This document shows positions 15,943 to 24,321 of a stretch of 46,271 nucleotides of DNA, piece by piece. The translations under genes and the position numbers were made by a program. The notes below the pieces were generated by a model. The model was not told where the DNA came from. It saw only the letters and a program-made list of their open reading frames with translations, and did not search any database. The DNA is from an uncultured Eubacteriales bacterium (lineage in GTDB: Bacteria; Bacillota; Clostridia; Oscillospirales; CAG-272). The stretch lies in NCBI GenBank assembly GCA_900546315.1, contig URCP01000013.1, positions 1 to 46,271 on the forward strand, read 5' to 3'. Every line of letters begins with the position of its first letter. The first letter of the stretch is position 1.

Positions 15943-16622
15943 TGTTCGACTCGTTTCTCGGTGAGGGAATGACGGCGATCTATTCCTCGGCGATCTACAC
16001 GACGCTGAAGATAACGCTTATCTCAACTCTCCTCGCCTATCTCATCGGCACGCCGCTCGGGGTTCTGCTCTACTGCACCGACAAGGACGGGATATTCCCG
16101 AACAAGGCCGTGAACACAATTATCGGGTTCATTGTCAATGTCCTGCGTTCGGTTCCGTTCATGATACTGCTTGTCATGACTCAGCCGCTTGCAAGGGCTC
16201 TCGTCGGTACGTCGATAGGAGACAACGCGTTTATTGTCTATCTGCTTCTCGCCGCGGCTCCGTTTGTCGCGAGGATGGTTGAGTCTTCGTTCAAAGAGGT
16301 CGACCGGGGCGTCATCGAGGCGGCACAGTCAATGGGATCCGGCAATTTCCAGATCATATGGAAGGTTCTGCTTCCCGAGTCGAAGCCTTCGCTGCTTATA
16401 GGCGGCGCTATCGCACTGACGACAATTCTCGGGTACACGCCTATGGCGCAGCTCGTCGCGGGCGGCGGTCTCGGACAGCTCGCTATCCAGTACGGTCTCT
16501 ACCGCTTCAACAGCAAGGCGATGTACATTTCGTCCCTGCTTCTCATAATCCTCGTGCAGATAATGCAGGAGGTCCTGAACCGGGTCGCCAAAGCGTGCGA
16601 CAAACGCATCAGGAACAAGTAA
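15939..16622 (+). CDS. metI: Methionine ABC transporter permease
   Basis: 227 residues. The start is GTG 15939 (overlapping the metN stop by 4 bases) or ATG 15942; AGGAGG (15926-15931) suits both. About five hydrophobic membrane segments. The inner-membrane permease loop EAAQSMGSGNFQIIWKVLLP (about 128-147) is the EAA motif that contacts MetN. The ending LLIILVQIMQEVLNR is also typical of MetI. Translationally coupled to metN, 48 bases before metQ. Confidence 0.93.
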   Translation: MMFDSFLGEGMTAIYSSAIYTTLKITLISTLLAYLIGTPLGVLLYCTDKDGIFPNKAVNTIIGFIVNVLRSVPFMILLVMTQPLARALVGTSIGDNAFIVYLLLAAAPFVARMVESSFKEVDRGVIEAAQSMGSGNFQIIWKVLLPESKPSLLIGGAIALTTILGYTPMAQLVAGGGLGQLAIQYGLYRFNSKAMYISSLLLIILVQIMQEVLNRVAKACDKRIRNK

Positions 16623-16670
16623 CGTCAAATCCCGTCATACGGCGGTATTATAAAAAAAGGAGATTATATC

Positions 16671-17492
16671 ATGAAAAAGATTCTGGCACTCATTCTCGCT
16701 GCCGCGCTTCTCATTCCGGCGGCGGTATCCTGCGGCTCAAAGGCTTCCGACGACAAGACCATCACCGTCGCGGCGACGGCTTCCCCTCACGCGGAGATTC
16801 TCGAACAGTGCAAACCCCTGATGGCTGAAAAGGGCTACACCCTCGATATCAAGGTCGTCGACGACTATGTCACCCCGAACACCGCGACCGAGAACGGCGA
16901 CGTCGACGCGAACTACTTCCAGCACATCAACTACCTGAACAACTTCAACGCCGAGAACGGCACTCACCTCGTCAATGTCGCGGCTATCCACTATGAGCCC
17001 TTCGGCATCTACGCGGGCACCGCGAAGTCTCTTTCTGACCTGAAGGACGGAGATTCCATAGCCGTTCCGAACGACCCGACAAACGAGGCGCGCGCTCTGC
17101 TTCTCCTTGAGGAGAACGGCGTTATCAAGCTCAAAGAGGGCGTCGGCATCAACGCTACAAAGAACGATATCGTCGAGAACCCGAAGAACATCGATATACG
17201 CGAGATGGAAGCCGCTCTTGTCCCGACTGTGCTGAGCGACGTCGCGTGCGCTGTCATCAACGGCAACTACGCTATAGCGTCCGGTCTGAAGCTCGCTGAC
17301 GCTCTGGCGGTTGAGAACTCCGAGTCGCTCGCGATCAAGGAGCAGTATGTCAACGTCCTCGCGGTCAAGGAGGGCAACGAGAACCTCCCGAAGGTAAAGG
17401 CGCTCATCGAGGTGCTCACCAGCGACACTATCGCGAAGTACATCACTGACACCTACGCGGGCGCTGTCGTTCCGATGACTCAGTCGAAGTAA
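16671..17492 (+). CDS. metQ: Methionine-binding lipoprotein (NlpA family)
   Basis: 273 residues, ATG after a strong AAAAAGGAG. Lipobox AVSC, Cys21. NlpA-family signatures are present: TVAATASPHAEIL, DGDVDANYFQHINYL-type text, YEPFGIYAG, VPNDPTNEARAL and DVACAVINGNYAIASGL. The mature protein is tethered to the outer face and delivers methionine to MetNI. Last gene of the operon, followed by a palindromic element and a terminator. Confidence 0.93.
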   Translation: MKKILALILAAALLIPAAVSCGSKASDDKTITVAATASPHAEILEQCKPLMAEKGYTLDIKVVDDYVTPNTATENGDVDANYFQHINYLNNFNAENGTHLVNVAAIHYEPFGIYAGTAKSLSDLKDGDSIAVPNDPTNEARALLLLEENGVIKLKEGVGINATKNDIVENPKNIDIREMEAALVPTVLSDVACAVINGNYAIASGLKLADALAVENSESLAIKEQYVNVLAVKEGNENLPKVKALIEVLTSDTIAKYITDTYAGAVVPMTQSK

Positions 17493-17509
17493 GACAAATC
17501 AATAAGGAA

Positions 17510-17590
17510 ACACTGATTTAAGGTTGTTTTCGCAGAAAAAAACCCATAAATCCAAGCCTTTTTTCTGCGAAAACCCGATTTATTCAGTGT
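17510..17590. repeat. 81-base palindromic element after metQ
   Basis: ACACTGA (17510-17516) pairs with TCAGTGT (17584-17590), and TTTTCGCAGAAAAAA (17527-17541) pairs with TTTTTTCTGCGAAAA (17559-17573). The loop is about 17 bases and a 10-base internal loop lies between the stems. It is too long for an ordinary terminator and is followed by a separate one, so it may be a small palindromic insertion. Confidence 0.75.
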
Positions 17591-17602
17591 ATCCTATGAT
17601 AA

Positions 17603-17643
17603 GGGGCTGCCGCGGAGAGATGATCTCCGGCGGCTCCTTTTTT
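17603..17643 (+). terminator. Terminator of metNIQ
   Basis: GC-rich hairpin GGGGCTGCCGcGGAGA / TCTCCGGCGGCTCC with loop GATGA and one bulge, followed by TTTTTT. Confidence 0.85.
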
Positions 17644-17775
17644 GCCGTCATATGACATAATAGTGAGAGATGACGCGGCGGGATTACATATTTATGTGGA
17701 AATTTTATCTTTTCTTTTTCCTTCGTATGTGCTATAATATCTGATATTATTCTTTTGTCTGAAAGGTATTTCACA

Positions 17776-18654
17776 ATGTATTACACGCTTATGGTCGTCG
17801 CGGTCGCTGCGTTCAGTTTTCAGTTCCTGTTCAACCAGAAGTTCGAGGAGCGCTCGGGGAACGGCATGAAACAGTCGCTCACGCTTCAGGCGGGGTTCAG
17901 TCTGTCGGGGCTTGTCGTCCTGTCTGTCGTCTATCTTGTCCGGAACGGCTTCACTCCGATAAATGGGCTCGGGTGGTTCACGCTTATGATGACGTTCTTC
18001 TCGGCTCTCAACAGCGTCGCTTTCATGATGTGCAGTATGAAGGCGCTCGGACGGATAAATATATCTCTCTACTCGATGTTCACGACGCTCGGCGGTATGC
18101 TTCTGCCGTCTCTTCTCGGAATCGCGTTCTATAACGAGGGAATAACGGTCGCGAAGATAGTGTCGGTTCTGCTTATAATTCTCGCGCTCGCCGTCACGGT
18201 GAAGAAAGGGGAAAGTAAGTCCGGGACGATTTATTACGCCGCCATATTCGTGCTCAACGGTTTCTTCGGCGTCATCTCGAAGATATATCAGTCCGCTTCG
18301 TTTGACAGGGTTGACGAGGCGGCGTACATGATGATCACGGGGGCGTGGTCGTTCGCGATATCGCTTGCGCTGCTGTTTATTGTTACGGGTAAGGACAAGC
18401 GGTTCAGACCGGACGGTGTGTCGGTGCTCGCGATGCTTGGGTGCGGCACGATGAATTATTCGGGCAACCTGATAAACCTGATGTCGCTTGCCGCGATACC
18501 GGCGTCGGTGTATTATCCGGTTCAGACGGCGGGCATAATCGTCGTCTCCACGCTGATGAGCTTTTTCACGAAGAAGAAGCCGTCCCGCCGCGAGCTTGCC
18601 GCGGTCGCGCTGTCGATCCTCGGTATCGCCGCGATGCTGATAATAAAGGGATAA
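17776..18654 (+). CDS. EamA-like (drug/metabolite superfamily) transporter
   Basis: 292 residues from ATG 17776, nine bases after AAAGG; a TTG at 17755 lacks a ribosome site. About ten hydrophobic segments in two repeated halves, with short loops and a C-terminal LSILGIAAMLIIKG helix, as in DMT/EamA permeases. The substrate is unknown. The gene is monocistronic behind an extended -10 promoter (TGC-TATAAT, 17730-17738) and is followed by 166 bases in which I see nothing notable apart from the next promoter. Confidence 0.85.
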   Translation: MYYTLMVVAVAAFSFQFLFNQKFEERSGNGMKQSLTLQAGFSLSGLVVLSVVYLVRNGFTPINGLGWFTLMMTFFSALNSVAFMMCSMKALGRINISLYSMFTTLGGMLLPSLLGIAFYNEGITVAKIVSVLLIILALAVTVKKGESKSGTIYYAAIFVLNGFFGVISKIYQSASFDRVDEAAYMMITGAWSFAISLALLFIVTGKDKRFRPDGVSVLAMLGCGTMNYSGNLINLMSLAAIPASVYYPVQTAGIIVVSTLMSFFTKKKPSRRELAAVALSILGIAAMLIIKG

Positions 18655-18844
18655 GGGACGACATGACAAAGGGCGGGCACAAATGTTTCACAGACACGAG
18701 CGGGTTTTGCTCTGCCAACGCCGGGACGGTGTTCAGCCTGCGCACCCGGCTGACAGCCTCAGCTGTCCGGAGGCGTATTTCCGCCGTGCGTCCGTGCATG
18801 GCTTCAGAGATCAATAATCCGTGAAAAAAAATGTGCCGCGCGTA

Positions 18845-18873
18845 TTGCATTTTCTATCCGGATATGTTATAAT
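18845..18873 (+). promoter_or_regulatory. Sigma-A promoter for the GNAT_C-type gene
   Basis: TTGCAT (18845-18850), 17 bases, TATAAT (18868-18873). It excludes an upstream in-frame ATG at 18821 as the start. Confidence 0.75.
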
Positions 18874-18922
18874 ACTTCTGACAGCCGGAACACACCGGCA
18901 ATTCAGCGGAGGATTACGCGAT

Positions 18923-19828
18923 ATGTTTATGAAAGAATTCTTTGATACCTTCGATTACCCGGAAGAGGCGGTCGGCTTCTTTCTTGACGCGGAGAGAAGG
19001 ATAAACGACAACAGCGAGACGGAAAAACTGCTCGATGAGTCGACGCGCCGTTTTGAGACTACGGACGATATCGATATGGAGAAGCTTGGGGCGGCGATAG
19101 ACCGGACGGCGGAGCTCACGGGCGTTCCGAGGCGTTCTGTCGCGTTCGTCTTCTTCACGGCGATGACCGGGCATCTTCGGGATATGTACAGAAATAGTGC
19201 TCTGTCGGATGAGCTGTGGCGCGACGCCGTGCGGGACTTCGGGTTCAAGAACCGCGAATGTCATGAGACCTACGGCGAGTGGGGGCTTTTCGCCGACTGG
19301 TGGCACAGGGATTTCCTGATGATGAGGATTTTCGCCCTCGGCAGGCTGCAATATCAGCCCGCGAAATACGGCATGACAGACGAGACAATCGAGAGACACG
19401 GATTGAAGCTGATTCCGGGAGAGACAGACGCCCTGTCAATCCATATCCCGTCCGACGGAAGGCTTCGCGAGGAGGATGTCATCGGGTCGCTTAAAAAGGC
19501 GTATGATTTCTTCCCGGAGAGGCGTGTTGACGGCAAGCTGCTGTTCCAGTGCTCGAGCTGGATAATCTATCCGAAGATGCTTGATTTCATGACGCCGGGC
19601 TCGAATCTGTCGAGGTTCATCGGATGCTTTGAGATACTCGGCGAGAAGCAGGAGCCGGACTTCCCGGACTGCTGGCGGCTCTACGGAAGGGATTACAGCG
19701 AGGGACCGTCTGTGCTGAGGCGCGACACAACGCTCAGACGCCAGTACGCCGAGTGGCTCGATAAGGGCGGCGTTCCCGGGAGAGGACGTGGCATAATCAT
19801 TTTTGACGGGGAGAAGATACTCCGCTGA
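18923..19828 (+). CDS. Acyltransferase-like protein (NAT_N / GNAT_C type)
   Basis: 301 residues from ATG 18923, ten bases after GGAGG. The N-terminal half (about 1-140) is helical and acidic. The C-terminal half has GRLQYQPAKYG, LSIHIPSDGRL, a long FFPE segment, LFQCSSWIIYP and the ending RGRGIIIFDGEKILR, which match my memory of the GNAT-like C-terminal domain of acyltransferase-domain proteins common in Clostridia. The substrate is unknown. The gene stands alone and shares a bidirectional terminator with cotJC. Confidence 0.7.
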   Translation: MFMKEFFDTFDYPEEAVGFFLDAERRINDNSETEKLLDESTRRFETTDDIDMEKLGAAIDRTAELTGVPRRSVAFVFFTAMTGHLRDMYRNSALSDELWRDAVRDFGFKNRECHETYGEWGLFADWWHRDFLMMRIFALGRLQYQPAKYGMTDETIERHGLKLIPGETDALSIHIPSDGRLREEDVIGSLKKAYDFFPERRVDGKLLFQCSSWIIYPKMLDFMTPGSNLSRFIGCFEILGEKQEPDFPDCWRLYGRDYSEGPSVLRRDTTLRRQYAEWLDKGGVPGRGRGIIIFDGEKILR

Positions 19829-19836
19829 CATGGCAA

Positions 19837-19873
19837 AAGGCTGCCTGCGAAAGCAAGACAGCCTTATTCTTTT
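19837..19873. terminator. Bidirectional terminator between GNAT_C gene and cotJC
   Basis: AAGGCTG (19837-19843) pairs with CAGCCTT (19859-19865), with an inner TGC-GAAA-GCA. T-rich on the plus side (ATTCTTTT) and A-rich on the other (CAAAAGG). Confidence 0.75.
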
Positions 19874-19875
19874 AC

Positions 19876-20496
19876 CTACTTCTTCGGGCAGGTCCCGTTC
19901 ATGTTATCAAACGACGGGTTGATCGCGAAGAAGTTCTTTGAGTCGAGATTATCCTGGACGTGCCGCATAAGCTCGCCGAATCGCTGGTAGTGGACTATCT
20001 CGCGCTCACGCAGGAATCTTATCACATCGTTCACGTCCGGATCGTCCGAGAGACGCAGGATATTGTCATAAGTCGTCTTCGCCTTCATCTCAGCCGCCAT
20101 ATCCTCGTGCAGGTCGGTTACCGGATCGCCCTTGACCGCCATGGTCGCCGCCGAATACGGCATTCCTGACGCGGACTGCGGGTATACTCCTGTTGTGCGG
20201 TCAACGAAGTAGTCCGCGAAGCCCTGTTTCATGACCTCCTCCGGAGTGAGATTCCGCGTCAGCTGATGAACGATCGCGCCGATCATCTCAAGGTGGGCGA
20301 GTTCCTCGGTTCCTATGTCGGTGAGCGCGCCCTTGACCATTGCGTAAGGCATCGAAAACCGTTGGCTGAGATACCTCAGCGAAGCGCCGAGCTCTCCGTC
20401 CGGACCGCCGTACTGGGTTATGATGATCTTCGCGAGCTTCGGGTTCGGGTTCTTTATCTTCACCGGGTATTGCAGTGTCTTCTCATATGTCCACAT
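19876..20496 (-). CDS. cotJC: Spore coat protein CotJC (manganese catalase family)
   Basis: 206 residues, ATG at 20496 with GAGGAC overlapping the cotJB stop. Ferritin-like manganese catalase fold: GASLRYLSQRF, ALTDIGTEELAHLEMI (Glu and His ligands), LHEDMAAEMKAKTTYDNIL and EREIVHYQRFGE (Glu-x-x-His). Its size fits CotJC, a dimanganese protein of the spore coat. Third gene of cotJABC, made in the mother cell in known sporeformers. It is the clearest evidence that the host sporulates. Confidence 0.92.
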   Translation of the reverse strand: MWTYEKTLQYPVKIKNPNPKLAKIIITQYGGPDGELGASLRYLSQRFSMPYAMVKGALTDIGTEELAHLEMIGAIVHQLTRNLTPEEVMKQGFADYFVDRTTGVYPQSASGMPYSAATMAVKGDPVTDLHEDMAAEMKAKTTYDNILRLSDDPDVNDVIRFLREREIVHYQRFGELMRHVQDNLDSKNFFAINPSFDNMNGTCPKK

Positions 20497-20499
20497 ATC

Positions 20500-20772
20500 T
20501 TAGTCCTCGCTTTCAACATGGTTAGCGCTGGCTTCCCACGGCCACGGGTCGTCGATCCAGTTCCATCTTCCGCCGCACGGGCAGGACGATGAGCTGTCGG
20601 TTCCAGCCGCCATCATTCCCTGCGGTGTGACGCACGGATAGCTGCACCCGCCGATCGTGGCGCAGAGCTTCTTATAGGCGGCGAGAGCCCTCTCGTCGTC
20701 CGGGTGAGTGTCAAGATAGAGCCGCAGCTCCCACGCCGCGAAGCGGTTGTTTGTCATCGGTCTCTCAGCCAT
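20500..20772 (-). CDS. cotJB: Spore coat protein CotJB
   Basis: 90 residues, ATG 20772 behind GAAGGTG. The WELRLYLDTHPDDERALAAY segment is the CotJB hallmark, and the cysteines and Trp-rich end (GRWNWIDDPWPWE) are typical. It overlaps the end of cotJA by 8 bases and ends 3 bases before cotJC, so the three genes are one translationally linked operon. Its exact coat role is unknown; in Bacillus it is needed for CotJ assembly. Confidence 0.9.
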   Translation of the reverse strand: MAERPMTNNRFAAWELRLYLDTHPDDERALAAYKKLCATIGGCSYPCVTPQGMMAAGTDSSSSCPCGGRWNWIDDPWPWEASANHVESED

Positions 20773-21022
20773 TCTGACACCTTCTTTCGTTTGCCGTCGA
20801 TCCGGCGGCGCGGCGGCAAACGCCGTTCTGACCGCTCATCACGGTGCAGCCCATGAAGGGCTTGTCGAGTTCCGGATAGAGCGTCCCGCGTTCCAGCGCC
20901 GTCTCCGGCGTGTACATCTCGTCGAGCCTCTGCCACGGAACGTAAGCCATCGCGGGCGGAAAACGTCCGGACAGACGCAGCTCGTCAAAGGGCACCTGAC
21001 CCTGTCTCATGTCGTTTGTCAA
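20765..21022 (-). CDS. cotJA: Spore coat-associated protein CotJA
   Basis: 85 residues from the TTG at 21022, eight bases after GAGAGGA. This gives a size close to known CotJA proteins (about 80 residues). A longer frame from ATG 21121 exists but has no ribosome site and a Pro/Arg-rich start unlike the family. Core signature: MAYVPWQRLDEMYTPETAL followed by ERGTLYPELDKPF. First gene of cotJABC. Confidence 0.85.
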   Translation of the reverse strand: MTNDMRQGQVPFDELRLSGRFPPAMAYVPWQRLDEMYTPETALERGTLYPELDKPFMGCTVMSGQNGVCRRAAGSTANERRCQNG

Positions 21023-21074
21023 GTATATCATCCTCTCTTCTGAAGATAGACCGGAGGTGAACCGGTCTGCTCTC

Positions 21075-21082
21075 ATTCTATG
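21075..21082 (-). promoter_or_regulatory. Possible sigma-E -10 for cotJABC
   Basis: CATAGAAT on the minus strand (21082-21075) resembles the sigma-E -10 (CATACAAT-like). The -35 is weak (TTCATGG-like, about 14 bases upstream). The position suits the TTG start at 21022. Tentative. Confidence 0.35.
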
Positions 21083-21125
21083 CTGAGGTGGGACAGCCGC
21101 CATGAACCTGCGATGCCTCAAATAC

Positions 21126-21177
21126 CCGAAACAACAGAAAAAGTGCCGGAACGCCCCCGGATAAACCCCGGAAGCGC
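21126..21177 (-). terminator. Probable terminator after the abfA-SBP operon
   Basis: Minus strand: CGCTTCCGG / CCGGGGGCG hairpin with two wobble pairs and loop GGTTTAT, followed at some distance by TTTTTCTGTTG. Moderate strength. Confidence 0.45.
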
Positions 21178-21207
21178 CCGACGCGCCCTCAGATAATTAT
21201 TTTGCGT

Positions 21208-22653
21208 TTATTCAAGCTCCGAGAACAGACTGTTCAGCTCGTCAATCTTCGTCACGACTGCTTCGCGTCTCTTTTCGACATAGGAGGCGACCTGACTGCT
21301 CTTCGTGTTCTTCGTCATGAAAACGAGGTCGTTGAGCTTACCCGACTGCCCGCTGAACGCGAAGCCGAGGTCGACGAACTGCGCCCCGCGGATTATCTCG
21401 AACATCGCGGTGTCCTCCTCCGAGTCGGCGAGCTTGCGCCCGAGGACGAGCTCCCAGACCTTCGGGACGACGTCGTTATAGTTCTTGCAGCAGAGAGCCT
21501 CGACGACAGTGCCGATCATATCCGCATCAGCGGAAGCTGTCTTCGGAACCGCCCAGTAGATGTCGCACCCGGCTGAACGGTACTCCTTCTGCGTCCCGTC
21601 ATACTTCGGGAACGGCAGAATGCCGTAGACGATATCCTTCGGTCTGACCTGGGTGTAGAGCGTGCGCATCTCACCGAACATGAAGAGCGACTTGTTCTCA
21701 ACGAAGACGATCTGTCCATATTCATTACTCTCACCGAACTTGTCAGTTCCGTGAGTCATGAGCTCCTCGACCTTTTCGAGCACTCCGACTATATGCGAGG
21801 TGTTGTCGACAACCTGAAGGTTTCCGTTAGCATCCTTTGTCACCATAGTGCCGCCGAGGTCGGATTGCAGACCGATATGTCCGAAATAGCTCGTAACAAG
21901 ACCGTACATATCGCTCTCGGACAACATCCCGTCGCCGTCGATCGCGTACCCGAAATCCTTAAATAGCGCCGACAGATCATCTATGTACCACTCGCCCGCC
22001 GTGACCTTGTCATACGGAATCTCAACTGAGTAATTGTCCGCCAGCTTCTTGTTGACCGCGAGCACATAGTTCATGAATATGCCGCTGAGAGACAGGCAGT
22101 TTCCGGTGAAGTATAGTTTACCGCCAATCGTGAAGTTGTCGCTTGTCCCGCGCCACCACGGCTTGTCGAAGTTGATGTTCGGGAGAGATTTTATGTCGAG
22201 GAAGTCGCCGTTCAGCGCGTTCTGCACAGTATTCAGATCATGACCGTAATAGAGCTTGTATGTGTCGTCTCCGGACATGACGAGATTGTGCAGAGTCTTC
22301 GCGACAGCATCTTGTTCTTCGTCGTCAGTTATTGTTATATCTACACCGAATCTGTCCTCGACCGTTGATATCGAGTCATAAAGCGCGTCGTTCATGACGT
22401 CGCCGTCCTGTGTGTCCGCGTAGATATAGTTTCTCGCATTATACCAGCTGGTCGTGAGTATCGGGAATTCCTTTCCCTCAAAGTCCTTTGCGGGAAGATC
22501 GTCCTTTATCCTCCCGTCGTCTGTCGTAACCTCCGATGTCGTGTCGGATGTGTCACCAGACGTGTCGTCCTGCTGGGTTCCCGTGCCCGCGCAGGAAGCC
22601 TGCGAGATAAGGATCGACGATAAAGCAAGAAGCGATATGAGCCTTCTTTTCAT
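21208..22653 (-). CDS. Extracellular solute-binding lipoprotein (orphan) 1
   Basis: 481 residues, ATG 22653 after CGGAGG. Lipobox QASC, Cys21, then a Thr/Ser/Asp-rich spacer (about 22-45). The mature part has DFEGKEFPIL, DGDVMNDALYDSISTVEDRFG, LVMSGDDTYKLYYGHD, NFDKPWWRG, FPKYDGTQKEY and SAGCDIYWAVP, a pattern shared with the other two SBP lipoproteins at 29190 and 31530. These look like ABC sugar-binding proteins, but no permease genes are near. It lies 42 bases after the GH51 gene and is probably co-transcribed, suggesting an arabinose-containing ligand. Confidence 0.8.
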   Translation of the reverse strand: MKRRLISLLALSSILISQASCAGTGTQQDDTSGDTSDTTSEVTTDDGRIKDDLPAKDFEGKEFPILTTSWYNARNYIYADTQDGDVMNDALYDSISTVEDRFGVDITITDDEEQDAVAKTLHNLVMSGDDTYKLYYGHDLNTVQNALNGDFLDIKSLPNINFDKPWWRGTSDNFTIGGKLYFTGNCLSLSGIFMNYVLAVNKKLADNYSVEIPYDKVTAGEWYIDDLSALFKDFGYAIDGDGMLSESDMYGLVTSYFGHIGLQSDLGGTMVTKDANGNLQVVDNTSHIVGVLEKVEELMTHGTDKFGESNEYGQIVFVENKSLFMFGEMRTLYTQVRPKDIVYGILPFPKYDGTQKEYRSAGCDIYWAVPKTASADADMIGTVVEALCCKNYNDVVPKVWELVLGRKLADSEEDTAMFEIIRGAQFVDLGFAFSGQSGKLNDLVFMTKNTKSSQVASYVEKRREAVVTKIDELNSLFSELE

Positions 22654-22695
22654 GGTATACCTCCGAATTCTTTTTATTGTGCGGTCAGAACCGTA

Positions 22696-24138
22696 TTACA
22701 GAACCGCGAACCTCACGGACGCGATCGATCCTCTGACAAGATTCAGTCTTCCGTCAAAGTCTTCGGCACTCTCACATCCCGGCATTACCTTCTCCGGCTC
22801 ATCGAACGTGTTGTGCGCGTGGAGATCGCCGTCGCCGAGAGTCATAATTTCAGCGGTCTTTCCCTTCTCAAAGCCGAGCGCCTCGAGTGAAACCTCAATA
22901 TCGCGGTCGGGCGTCAGGTTGGCGAGCGTAACGGTCATCATCCCGTCCTTCACCGAAGCCGAAGCGGAAACGCCGTCCGGAGCCGCCACGGAGACCGCCT
23001 CCGCGCCCATGTGCTCCTTGTACATATCGAACACATGATAGGTCGGCGTGCAGAAGCACTTGTCCTCATGCGACAGGAAGAGCGAATGAAGGTTGTTGAC
23101 GAGCTGCGCCACGGTACAGAGCCTTATCTTTTCGCAGTTGTTGTTGAAGATATTGAGCGTGAGAGCCGTAACTACCGCGTCGCGCATGGTCGACTGCTGC
23201 TCAAAGAGATGGTCAGTCGCGACAAGATCGGTGTTGTCATGATGCCAGCAGCCCCACTCGTCGATGACAAGCTTCGCGCTGTTCTCAAGCCCGTAGGAAA
23301 CAGCCGCAGCCCAGTGGCGGTCGATAAGCTCCTGCATCTTTCCTGCCCGGTCAATAAGCTGATTCCACTCTTCGTCCGTAAAGTTCACCGATCCGCCCGC
23401 CGTGCCGCAGTAGAAGTGGAACGAGAGACCGCTCATTCTGACGTACTTCTTCGACAGCTCTCCGAGAACCCTGCGTGTCCAGCCATAATCGAAATCGCAC
23501 GCGCCGCAGCCGATCAGCTCGAGTCCCTTAGAGGCGTTCGCCATTACTTCGGCGTACCGGCGGTATTCGCCAGCGTAGTATTCGGGCGTCATGTTTCCGC
23601 CGCCGCCCCAGTTTTCGTTGCCTACTCCCCAGAGCTTCACGTTGTACGGAGCGGGATGACCGTTCCCGGAGCGCAGCTTCGCGTATGTGGTTGATCTCTC
23701 GGGAGAGTTCACATAATCAACCCAGTCGCGTATATCTCTCGGGGAAGCCGACGTTATATTCGCGGCGAAATACGGTTCAGCGCCGACAAGCGAGCAGAAA
23801 TCGAGAAACTCGTCTGTTCCGACAAGGTTCGGCTCATATCTGCCGTCATTCTCGGTCCACCAGTTTATTCTCGTCGGGCGTTTTTCCTTCGGTCCGACGC
23901 CGTCCCGCCAGTCGTATGTCTCGGCAAAGCATCCGCCGGGCCAGCGCACGAGCGGCGTGCGGATAGCCTTCAGCTTCTCGATGATCTCTTTTCTGAACCC
24001 GCGCACATTCTCCGCCTTGTCTCCGCAGTAAATGCCGTCGTAGATGACGCCTCCGATGTGCTCGGCGAAGACGCCGTAGATGTCCGGGTTGATCGTTCCG
24101 ATCTTTTCCGGCGCGATAAGATAAATTTTTTCCACCAT
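22696..24138 (-). CDS. GH51 alpha-L-arabinofuranosidase
   Basis: 480 residues from ATG 24138 (AAAGGAG at good distance); an upstream ATG at 24210 has no ribosome site. GH51 signatures: INPDIYGVFAEHIGG, LVRWPGGCFAETYDWRDG, acid/base Glu175 in WGVGNENWGGG, and nucleophile Glu293 in VIDEWGCWH. There is no signal peptide, so it acts in the cytoplasm, releasing terminal L-arabinofuranose from imported arabino-oligosaccharides. Divergent from an AraC regulator and followed by a solute-binding lipoprotein. Confidence 0.92.
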   Translation of the reverse strand: MVEKIYLIAPEKIGTINPDIYGVFAEHIGGVIYDGIYCGDKAENVRGFRKEIIEKLKAIRTPLVRWPGGCFAETYDWRDGVGPKEKRPTRINWWTENDGRYEPNLVGTDEFLDFCSLVGAEPYFAANITSASPRDIRDWVDYVNSPERSTTYAKLRSGNGHPAPYNVKLWGVGNENWGGGGNMTPEYYAGEYRRYAEVMANASKGLELIGCGACDFDYGWTRRVLGELSKKYVRMSGLSFHFYCGTAGGSVNFTDEEWNQLIDRAGKMQELIDRHWAAAVSYGLENSAKLVIDEWGCWHHDNTDLVATDHLFEQQSTMRDAVVTALTLNIFNNNCEKIRLCTVAQLVNNLHSLFLSHEDKCFCTPTYHVFDMYKEHMGAEAVSVAAPDGVSASASVKDGMMTVTLANLTPDRDIEVSLEALGFEKGKTAEIMTLGDGDLHAHNTFDEPEKVMPGCESAEDFDGRLNLVRGSIASVRFAVL

Positions 24139-24251
24139 GGAATTGTTCTCCTTTCGGGTGTGGCACGGCGATTTTTCAGCACATATGGCGGTATACTCAG
24201 TTCCCGTCAAGGCTTTCCGCGCCCCTCTGCAATAATTTTAACATAATCCGC

Positions 24252-24280
24252 TTGAAATTGAAAGTTATTTATTGTATAAT
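24252..24280 (+). promoter_or_regulatory. Sigma-A promoter of the araC-type gene next to GH51
   Basis: TTGAAA (24252-24257), 17 bases, TATAAT (24275-24280), about 40 bases before the ATG. Confidence 0.75.
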
Positions 24281-24321
24281 ACTGGACAATAGTTATCTTT
24301 TTTTTTGAGGAGGAACGGAAT

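Noticed and set aside
17692..18669. Minus-strand frame opposite the EamA transporter
   Set aside because: Extremely Arg/His/Glu-rich antisense of a membrane protein gene; not coding.
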